A stretch of 5,822 bases of DNA from Candidatus Dormiibacterota bacterium (lineage in GTDB: Bacteria > Chloroflexota > Dormibacteria > Aeolococcales > Aeolococcaceae): assembly GCA_003170875.1 (NCBI GenBank), contig PMYJ01000147.1, forward strand, positions 845-6,666, read 5' to 3'. The position numbers were made by a program, and so were the translations under genes. Shown here in pieces: positions 1 through 4,956 of this stretch. The notes under the pieces are model-generated. The model did no database searches. It saw nothing but the letters and a program-made list of their open reading frames with translations, and was not told where the DNA came from. The stretch's first letter is position 1. The number at the start of each line of letters is the position of its first letter.

Positions 1-121
1 CTCCGCCGTGCTCAGCCAGTCGTCCCCAGAGGGCGGCGTCCCTCGGCTTCCCCGGCTCCCTCTCAGCCACGCCATGCCCATCACCCCATGCCCGTGGTGA
101 CCGCGTATCGGTGATCACCAC
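1..121 (-). CDS. Possible start of an unknown protein leaving the left edge
   Basis: A minus-strand frame opens at GTG (119-121, or the next GTG at 116-118) and stays open to the left edge, about 40 codons. It begins VVITDTRSPRAWGD and ends WGRLAEHGG. A purine-rich stretch (GGGGGTGAG) sits just before the GTG and could act as a ribosome binding site; an in-frame TAA lies a little further upstream. I recognise no domain. Third-position GC is only moderate for this DNA, and the other frames across these bases are also partly open, so this may be chance. It is listed because the start context is reasonable and the frame cannot be closed inside the window. Confidence 0.2.
   Translation of the reverse strand, partial: MVITDTRSPRAWGDGHGVAEREPGKPRDAALWGRLAEHGG
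94..121. repeat. Inverted repeat with a perfect 10-bp palindrome
   Basis: GTGGTGA (94-100) pairs with TCACCAC (115-121) across 14 bases. The right part contains the perfect palindrome GGTGATCACC (110-119). The 13-mer GTGGTGACCGCGT at 94-106 recurs exactly at 224-236. The arrangement resembles a dimeric regulator site at the start of the possible left-edge gene, but the site and its target are both unproven. Confidence 0.35.
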
Positions 122-663
122 CTCACCCCCACCTTAGCCCCGCGCCGCGGTTCCGCCTGCGATGAGGCGATGACGGTGCTCAACCGTCGTTGTATCGGGC
201 ACATGCGACCGCCGAGGGCCTTTGTGGTGACCGCGTCAAGGGGCTGTTCAGGCTGACCGGCGTATCAACGACGAAAAATACGGCGCCGGCGGCTTTCCTC
301 TCGGTCGGCCCTCGCAGCGCTCAGCGCTCTTGGGGCAGGCCTTGGGTGGTTCCGGGCCAGCTCAGCCGTTGGACGCCCTTAGAGATAATCTTGGCCTCCC
401 GGCCTTGACTGGTGGTCGACCGACTGCTCGGCCGGGTGCCATTGGTCCGCCTTAGCCTCGAAGCAGCCCGGGAGACGGGGTGGATCCGTCGACCACGAAT
501 CCCATGGCACGCGTAGGCTTGGCGCATGAGTCGGCCTGTATCTCTCCGGGCCCATACGTGGTTGGGCCGCCCTGCCCATGATGGGATCGGATACAAGCTG
601 ATGCTTCGGCGCCCATGATCGCGGGGTACATCATCCGGTCGGCTCTGTTGCACGGGGGCACGC
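122..663. other. Region without a convincing gene
   Basis: Several overlapping short frames of 60-110 codons exist here on both strands, but none shows a recognisable motif, a good ribosome binding site or a consistent codon bias, and they contradict one another. I find no tRNA-like cloverleaf, no CRISPR repeats and no clear terminator. A second copy of the 13-mer GTGGTGACCGCGT lies at 224-236 and a short palindrome, CCCATGATGGG, lies near 575. It is best read as intergenic or decayed accessory DNA. Confidence 0.5.
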
Positions 664-837
664 CTACTCTGTCCCGCTTCTCTTACGTAACAACTCGCCG
701 AGGTCCTCTATGAGACGGTTCACGGCCACGCCCACCTTGCTGGCCGTCGGGTAGGCGTACCCGATCGCCTGACGCAATCGGAACAGTTGCTTCCTATCAG
801 CGTCGTCAAGGCCCGGACCGCTGTACGGGGATGCCAC
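664..837 (-). CDS. Small hypothetical protein, 57 residues
   Basis: A GTG at 835-837 opens a 57-codon frame ending in TAG at 664-666; the in-frame TAG only two codons before the GTG fixes the upstream limit. The product starts MASPYSGPGLDDADRKQL and continues through GYAYPTASKVGVAVNRLIEDL to a basic end (LLRKRSGTE). It looks like a soluble protein of two amphipathic helices: a charged first helix (residues about 11-26) and a second (about 34-53) with regularly spaced Val, Ile and Leu. About three quarters of its codons end in G or C. No Shine-Dalgarno sequence is visible. It lies 51 bases after the HNH remnant on the same strand and could be the next gene of an old accessory operon, or the tail of a longer decayed protein. 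I do not recognise the family. Confidence 0.4.
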   Translation of the reverse strand: MASPYSGPGLDDADRKQLFRLRQAIGYAYPTASKVGVAVNRLIEDLGELLRKRSGTE

Positions 838-888
838 GCCGCGCTATGAGCCATTCGCGCCTTCAGCGTGGTTTGGCGCGGCCCGCGT

Positions 889-1089
889 TCAGCGAAACGA
901 CCGATCTCCGGGCGGGGGCGTGCCGCGCTTCGCGAGGCGGTCCCGCCAGCCCATGACGTACTGGGCAAGCCGGCGTCGGAAGGTGGCGTCGCCCATTGTG
1001 CCCTTAGCGTAGTTGCAGCTGGGGCAGGAGACGACGAGGTTGCAGACCTCAGTCGTGCCGCCGCGGGAGTAGAGCACATGCCGGACCAT
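889..1089 (-). pseudogene. HNH endonuclease remnant, N-terminal part missing
   Basis: The frame from ATG 1087-1089 to TGA at 889 encodes 66 residues. They include RHVLYSRGGTTEVCN followed by LVVSCPSCNYAKGT, the pattern of the HNH nuclease core: a His in the first strand, the SRGG turn, Asn-Leu, and a CxxCN zinc-knuckle half. In intact HNH proteins this follows an N-terminal segment with another CxxC pair; here that segment is absent, because an in-frame TGA lies directly before the ATG and neither other frame upstream supplies it. The C-terminal tail (FRRRLAQYVMGWRDRLAKRG) is basic and helical. Such nucleases often belong to phages, introns or restriction-type systems, but no partner is visible. 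Function is probably lost; translation of the short form from the ATG cannot be excluded. Confidence 0.6.
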
Positions 1090-1179
1090 TCAGCGGATCC
1101 CATCAACCCCATTAACCAAGGTCTTTAGTGACCTATCAGAAGGTGCTCCGCCATTACTTTCGTGAAACCCGTGTCAACG

Positions 1180-2121
1180 TCAGAAGACGATCACCGCGCG
1201 GCCGCGCAGGCCGCCTGCCTCCATCACTCGGTGCGCGTCGGCCGCGCACTCCGGCGGATAGGTGCCAGCGACCCGCAGCTGCAGCCGCCCGCGCGAGGCG
1301 AGCCGGCGCAGCTCGTCGAGCCACGCGGTCCGCTCCAGCACGGTACTCACCCAGACCCGCCGGATCTCGATTCCCCGCTCGGGCTCACCGTCTGACCAGC
1401 CCCGGACGACGGCCATCACACCCGCGTCGTGGAGCGCAGGGAAGGCAGCGCGGCCGAGTAGCGCCGTGTCAAGGAAGCCATCGACGCCGCCCAGCGTCTC
1501 GGCGCGGACCGCGGCCGGAAAGCCGTCACCTCGAACAAGGACGGCGTCGGCGCCGAAGCTGCGGACAAGCGGCTGGTCCTCCGGCTTCGCGTCCGCGAGA
1601 ACGCGCAGGCCGCGCTCCTTCGCGAGTGGGATTGCGTACGAGGCGAGCAGGCCCGCGCCGCCGCTCACGGCGAGCGTCTGCCCCGGGTGCAGGTCAAGCA
1701 ACTCGAGCGCGAGCAGCGCGGTCAGCCCGTTCATCGGTAGGGTCGCGGCCTGTTCGAGCGTCGCGCTATTGGGAACCGGCACGACCGAGACGGCCGGGGC
1801 GACCAGCAACTCCGCCTGCGCACCGCCCTCAGGCCGACGCGGCGATACCGCCACCATGACCCGATCACCCGGCGTCAGGCGGTCGACGCTTTCGCCGACC
1901 AACTCGACCGTGCCGGCCGCGTCCATTCCCGGCACCCAGGGCGCGGGAAGATCCTCGACCCCGCGCTCGCGCAGACCGATGTCGGTCGGGTTGACCGCGG
2001 CAGCATGGACGGCAAGCCGTATCTCCCCTGGCCCCGGCTCCCGCACCGGGCGTTCGATGACCTCCAGCACCTCGGTGCCGCCGGGTCTCGTGATCCCGAC
2101 CGCACGCGCCGTCGTCGCCAT
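1180..2121 (-). CDS. NADP-dependent MDR oxidoreductase, quinone oxidoreductase type
   Basis: The 313-residue product has the full architecture of the zinc-free quinone oxidoreductase branch of the medium-chain dehydrogenase/reductase superfamily, which uses NAD(P)H to reduce quinones or enones in the cytoplasm. The N-terminal GroES-like domain covers roughly residues 1-125, with VNPTD (43-47), PGMDAAG (64-70) and LTPGDRV (82-88). The Rossmann domain follows, with the nucleotide loop SGGAGLLAS (153-161), then FGADAVL (189-195) and a late GGVDGFLDT strand. The C-terminus LRGRAVIVF is the usual ending, so the gene looks complete. The catalytic-zinc Cys/His set of alcohol dehydrogenases is absent, as expected here. 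The nucleotide loop has LLA where AxxVG is commoner. The ATG at 2121 has no clear Shine-Dalgarno, so a leaderless or weakly initiated message is possible. The substrate cannot be told. It is not obviously co-transcribed with a neighbour. Confidence 0.93.
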   Translation of the reverse strand: MATTARAVGITRPGGTEVLEVIERPVREPGPGEIRLAVHAAAVNPTDIGLRERGVEDLPAPWVPGMDAAGTVELVGESVDRLTPGDRVMVAVSPRRPEGGAQAELLVAPAVSVVPVPNSATLEQAATLPMNGLTALLALELLDLHPGQTLAVSGGAGLLASYAIPLAKERGLRVLADAKPEDQPLVRSFGADAVLVRGDGFPAAVRAETLGGVDGFLDTALLGRAAFPALHDAGVMAVVRGWSDGEPERGIEIRRVWVSTVLERTAWLDELRRLASRGRLQLRVAGTYPPECAADAHRVMEAGGLRGRAVIVF

Positions 2122-2263
2122 GGAATAAGCGTACGCGGAAGCTCTGCCCTCGCGGCGTCACCAGCACGCCGCCGGCGACTCAGCTCCGATAGCCCTGCCT
2201 CTCCCATGACGATGCCCACTGGATGAGCCGGGCCGTCCTGGTGCAACCCCGTGGAAGGCCTGA

Positions 2264-2960
2264 TGTTGGGCCAGCGCGCACACCGACATCCTCGTCCGCG
2301 ACGACGCCGGTATCGACGGTCCGGGGGACCTTGCGGGCAAGCGCATCGGCATCCCCGAGTACCAGCAGACCGGCGCCTTGTGGGTGCGGGCCGCCCTCCA
2401 GCACGAGTTCGGCGTCAGCCCCGGGCAAATGGAGTGGTGGATGGGCAGATCCAGGGACTTCAGCCACGCTGCTGCGACAGGCTCCGGGTTCCCGGCGGGC
2501 GTCACGGTGCACCATGTGCCCGCCGGCAACGATTTGGGCTCAATGAACCTGCGCGGGGACCTGGATGCTCTCGGGATGTACGTCCGCGGTACCATCGTGG
2601 ACCGCTCGAGCGCGGACCTGGAGCACGACCCCCGTGTGCGCAAGCTCTTCCCGGACCCGGTGGCCGAATGGATCCGCTACATAGCGAAGACCGGCATCTA
2701 CCCAATCAACCACACCCTTGTAGTACGTCGTAGCGCTCGTGGAGCGCTACCCGTGGTTGCCACAGAATCTCTACGATGCCTTCGTCGAGTCCAAGCGTTC
2801 CGGCGAGGCACAGCTACGGGCCGACGCCTTCGACTACGTCGCACCGGGCGCCATGACCGTCTCGGCGGGCGACCCGATGCCTTACGGGTTCAAGGCAAAT
2901 GGGCACTTCCTGGAGGCCCTCCGGCAGTACTCGCTCGAGCAGGGCCTGACAACGCGCCTA
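2264..2960 (+). pseudogene. 4,5-dihydroxyphthalate decarboxylase-like / substrate-binding-fold protein, broken
   Basis: From about 2276 the plus strand reads HTDILVRDDAGIDGPGDLAG, then KRIGIPEYQQTGALWVRAAL and further family signatures: WWMGRSRDFSHAAATG, the MNLRGDLDAL segment, RKLFPDP and KTGIYPINHTLVVRRS. At 2735 one extra G shifts the frame; reading resumes as LVERYPWLPQNLYDAFVESK, then PMPYGFKANGHFLEALRQYS and EQGLTTRL, where similarity stops at the IS630 end (TA, 2959-2960). Members are periplasmic-binding-protein-like proteins usually annotated as 4,5-dihydroxyphthalate decarboxylase or ABC-type substrate-binding protein, about 320-340 residues. Here about the first hundred are missing (in-frame TGA at 2261-2263, no homology before it) and the last ten or so are lost. 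Without the insertion the two halves join exactly in the family pattern. Assignment rests on recalled family motifs; the substrate is unknown. Confidence 0.75.
2730..2750. repeat. Perfect 8-bp hairpin at the frameshift site
   Basis: GTAGCGCT (2730-2737), loop CGTGG, AGCGCTAC (2743-2750). The arms are exact reverse complements. The left arm contains the extra base (G2735) that breaks the decarboxylase-like reading frame. The position inside a coding region argues against a transcription terminator. Confidence 0.85.
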
Positions 2961-3420
2961 GTGGTCCGTCGTCGATTTGATCTGGTGGAGGGTGGCGCGC
3001 CCGCGCTGGACCTTCTCGATGATCTCGGCGGCGGGTCTGTGCCACACGAATGGCTTGGGATCGTCATTCCAATATTCGACCCACTTCTCGATCGCTGCGA
3101 TCAGATCCGGAACGCTGGTGAAGACACCGCGGCGTAGCCGCTTGTCGGTGAGTTCTTTGAACCACCGCTCGACCAGGTTGACCCAAGAGCTCGAGGTGGG
3201 CGTGAAGTTGAGGTGCCAGCGCTTCCGGCGAGGGGTGGCCGAGCCACTCGGAGATCTCCGGGGCCTTGTGCGCGGAGAGATTGTCGAAGACGACGTGGAT
3301 CTCGAGTCCTCGCGCCACGCTGGCGTCGATTCGCTGGAAGAACTTGAGGACATCGGCTGTCGGATCGGCCTCAAGATGCCGTGCTGGAAGCCGGGGGCAC
3401 CCCGCCGGCGTTCCACCGCT
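2958..3420 (-). pseudogene. IS630 transposase, C-terminal half, frameshifted
   Basis: The first readable part (about 3385 down to 3232) gives DPTADVLKFFQRIDASVARG and IHVVFDNLSAHKAPEISEWL, holding the second catalytic Asp in the DN..H pattern of the DDE fold. After GHP the frame changes: the other frame continues RRKRWHLNFTPTSSSWVNLV with ERWFKEL, carrying the catalytic Glu, and ends DPKPFVWHRPAAEIIEKVQR plus a short tail to a TAG at 2958-2960. Dropping one base (A3231 on the plus strand) joins the halves as GHPRRKRWH, as in related transposases. The N-terminal helix-turn-helix and the first catalytic Asp are absent. The stop codon uses the TA target plus one flanking host base. The protein cannot be active. 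Confidence 0.8.
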
Positions 3421-3432
3421 TGGCGATGTCGG
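2961..3432 (-). mobile_element. Truncated IS630-family insertion sequence
   Basis: About 470 bases remain of an element that is normally around 1.0-1.2 kb. One end is defined: host gene similarity stops at the TA dinucleotide 2959-2960 and transposase coding begins immediately after it, matching the known preference of IS630/Tc1-type elements for TA targets. The presumed terminal repeat at this end starts GTGGTCCGTCGTCGATTTG; I find no matching inverted copy elsewhere in the window. The other end has been deleted up to the stop codon of the LacI-type gene, and the exact junction between about 3385 and 3432 is uncertain. The fragment lacks one end and a working transposase, so it should be immobile. 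Confidence 0.75.
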
Positions 3433-4485
3433 TCACCCCTCAGTGAGCTTCGGAGCGACGGGTGCCGAGGAGAAGCGCACCTCGAGCCGGGTGGTCAGGA
3501 GCACCTTCCGCGGCGGCCGGTCGGGTGAGTGGATGACGTCCATCAGCAGCCGTGCCATCTCCCGTCCCATCTCCTCGATGGGCTGGCGGACACTGGTGAG
3601 CGGCGGCTGGAGCGCGGCGGCCATGGGGTCGTCGTCGTAGCCCACCAGCGCCACGTCCTCGGGGACCCGCCGTCCGGCCTCGGCGAGCGCCTGGAGGACG
3701 CCCACCGCCATCAGGTCGGAGGCGACGAACACGGCGTCGAGCCGGGGGCGCTTGATGAGCAGGAACCGGATCGCCCGGGCACCACCATCACTGGTGAAAT
3801 CGGCCGCCTCGATCAGGGCATCGTCGGCGGGAAGACCGGCGGCCTGGAGCCCCTGCCGGTAGCCGGCGAGCCGGTCCTGCCCGGCGGACACATCCCTGCG
3901 CCCGGTGACAGTGGCGATCGTCCGCCGTCCCCCGGCGACGAGGTGGGCGACGGCGTGAGCAGCCCCGGCCACGTTGTCGACGTCGACGTGGTTGAACCGG
4001 TCCGCCTCGGTCGGGCGGCCGCCGATGACGACGGGGATGCCCCGGGAGGCGAGCCGCCCCGGGAGCGGATGAGAGCTGGGCAGCGAGACCAGCAGGGCGC
4101 CATCGACGTGGCCGGCGGCGACATAGCGCTCCACCCGGTCGGAATCGGGCGCCGACTGCGGCGCCAGCAGGATCAGCTGCATGTCGCGCGAGTTGAGGAT
4201 GTCGCCCAGACCGCGGAGGAGCCGGGGGATGAACGGGTCACCGAAGAGGAGGGTGGTGGGCTCGAAGACCACCAGCGCGACCGCATCGCTGCGCCCAGTG
4301 GAGAGGGCGCGTCCCGCCTGGTTGGGGACGTAACCGAGCTTGCTCGCCGCCCGCTCGACGGCCCGCCGGGCGTCGGGGCTCACTCGAGGGTCGGAGGTGA
4401 GGACCCGGGACGCCGTCGACCGTGAGACGCCCGCCGCCTGCGCCACTTCGTCGAGGGTCACCTTGGTGCCGAGAAAATCCTTCAT
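3433..4485 (-). CDS. LacI-family transcriptional regulator
   Basis: A complete 350-residue LacI/GalR-type repressor starting at ATG 4483-4485. Residues 9-30 form the helix-turn-helix (VTLDEVAQAAGVSRSTASRV), followed by the hinge region YVPNQAGRALS (52-62) that reads the minor groove in this family. The remainder is the sugar-binding-protein-like core: effector-pocket segments around DRLAGYRQGL and FVASDLMAVGVLQAL, and the late signature VALVGYDDDP then LTSVRQP. A longer in-frame start at TTG 4528-4530 is rejected because that TTG is the -35 box of a good promoter; the extra 15 residues also have no family counterpart. No Shine-Dalgarno is visible before the ATG, and the predicted leader is only about 9 nt. 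The ligand is likely a carbohydrate by family analogy. No sugar transport or catabolic gene lies beside it: an IS630 fragment touches its stop codon. Confidence 0.95.
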   Translation of the reverse strand: MKDFLGTKVTLDEVAQAAGVSRSTASRVLTSDPRVSPDARRAVERAASKLGYVPNQAGRALSTGRSDAVALVVFEPTTLLFGDPFIPRLLRGLGDILNSRDMQLILLAPQSAPDSDRVERYVAAGHVDGALLVSLPSSHPLPGRLASRGIPVVIGGRPTEADRFNHVDVDNVAGAAHAVAHLVAGGRRTIATVTGRRDVSAGQDRLAGYRQGLQAAGLPADDALIEAADFTSDGGARAIRFLLIKRPRLDAVFVASDLMAVGVLQALAEAGRRVPEDVALVGYDDDPMAAALQPPLTSVRQPIEEMGREMARLLMDVIHSPDRPPRKVLLTTRLEVRFSSAPVAPKLTEG

Positions 4486-4500
4486 GGGGAGCGGTTCGAC

Positions 4501-4530
4501 ACTATAGAGACGGCTCAGATGGAGTGTCAA
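4501..4530 (-). promoter_or_regulatory. Sigma70-like promoter of the LacI-type gene
   Basis: On the minus strand a perfect TTGACA (4530-4525) is followed 18 bases later by TATAGT (4506-4501). Transcription would begin near 4494, giving a leader of about nine bases before the ATG at 4485. Arms GACACT (4498-4503) and AGTGTC (4523-4528) form an inverted repeat bracketing the promoter. Confidence 0.7.
4507..4516. promoter_or_regulatory. Candidate LacI-type operator between -35 and -10
   Basis: GAGACGGCTC is a near-palindrome centred on CG, with GAG and CTC arms and one mismatched pair. LacI/GalR regulators commonly bind CG-centred palindromes, and the site lies in the promoter spacer, where binding would block polymerase. 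This suggests autorepression, but the site is short and the link is inferred from position and symmetry only. Confidence 0.3.
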
Positions 4531-4578
4531 TCAGTAGCCCGGCGCGCCGTGCCCTGCACCCGCAGCCCGATCCGAGGT

Positions 4579-4866
4579 TCAGCCCGCAGCGGCCGCGGCG
4601 GTCCTGCGCATGAGGGGCATCTTCGGCGGAGACGACGGCATCCCGTCCTCTCCGTGGATCGCCGCCAGCAGCACACCGATGTCCAAGCCCTTGATGACGA
4701 AGGCGACATCTGTCCCTTGGGCGGTGCGTACGAGGATCGATACCCCTCCTGAGTATCGCTCGACGTCCCCCGCACCCGCGTCCCAGGCCATCCGGAACAG
4801 ACTCCGGCTGACCGTGTTCGCGACGGGGAGGGTCGAGACCACAGGGCCGCGACGGGCAGTCCCCAA
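4579..4866 (-). CDS. Small hypothetical protein, up to 95 residues
   Basis: A minus-strand frame from TTG 4866 to TGA at 4579; a TAA a few codons upstream limits the start. Alternatives are GTG at 4842 and ATG at 4791, the last preceded by GGAG at ten bases. The core reads SRSLFRMAWDAGAGDVERYS, then GVSILVRTAQGTDVAFVIKG and LDIGVLLAAIHGED, suggesting one helix followed by a beta pair and another helix. The tail turns proline- and alanine-rich (SSPPKMPLMRRTAAAAAG). There is no signal peptide or membrane segment. I do not recognise the family. It lies 48 bases upstream of the LacI-type promoter on the same strand and diverges from the sensor gene. Coherent folding pattern and strand order favour a real gene; the poor start signal keeps confidence moderate. 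Confidence 0.55.
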   Translation of the reverse strand: MGTARRGPVVSTLPVANTVSRSLFRMAWDAGAGDVERYSGGVSILVRTAQGTDVAFVIKGLDIGVLLAAIHGEDGMPSSPPKMPLMRRTAAAAAG

Positions 4867-4882
4867 GCCGTCACCGTATGGT

Positions 4883-4919
4883 TAGGCGGAATGGTTCAGG
4901 GTTTCGCCTAGCCTAGGCG
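4883..4919. promoter_or_regulatory. Two competing hairpins between divergent genes
   Basis: CGCCTA at 4905-4910 can pair with TAGGCG at 4914-4919 (loop GCC) or with TAGGCG at 4883-4888 (loop of 16), but not with both. The element lies in the 90-bp gap between the small minus-strand gene and the plus-strand sensor gene. It could be a repeated regulator half-site (TAGGCGG occurs twice in direct orientation) or an RNA switch in the sensor leader. No convincing -35/-10 pair is visible for the sensor gene. Confidence 0.4.
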
Positions 4920-4956
4920 GGAAGCATCCTCTGCATCCCGAGGTATCCCTCACCCG

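Noticed and set aside
452..661. Possible tRNA or attachment site near the GGGATTCGTGGTCGAC stretch
   Set aside because: It superficially resembles a T-arm, but no acceptor stem, anticodon arm or CCA end can be formed around it.
720..1112. 130-codon minus-strand frame overlapping the HNH remnant
   Set aside because: The HNH motif is in a different frame, and this one is Ala/Arg/Ser-rich without any family pattern.
1128..1178. Promoter for the HNH remnant (TTGACA on the minus strand near 1173-1178)
   Set aside because: The best -10 candidate is only 15 bases away and poor, and the sequence overlaps the end of the oxidoreductase region without a good start downstream.
1128..1859. 243-codon plus-strand frame beginning before the oxidoreductase stop
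   Set aside because: It is almost entirely Arg, Pro, Ala and Ser, an out-of-frame reading of GC-rich coding DNA.
1262..2128. Long plus-strand open frame opposite the oxidoreductase
   Set aside because: It is Ser/Thr/Pro/Arg-rich with no domain, and the opposite strand encodes a complete, well-recognised enzyme. Long antisense frames are expected in high-GC DNA.
2730..2750. Hairpin as a rho-independent terminator
   Set aside because: No run of T follows the stem, and it lies inside a formerly coding stretch.
2961..3137. Extension of the decarboxylase-like frame into the IS fragment
   Set aside because: The frame stays open for 59 codons, but this is antisense to the transposase and only a chance fusion tail.
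3529..4425. Long plus-strand open frame opposite the LacI-type gene
   Set aside because: It is Gly/Asp/Glu-rich with no motif, while the minus strand has full LacI family features.
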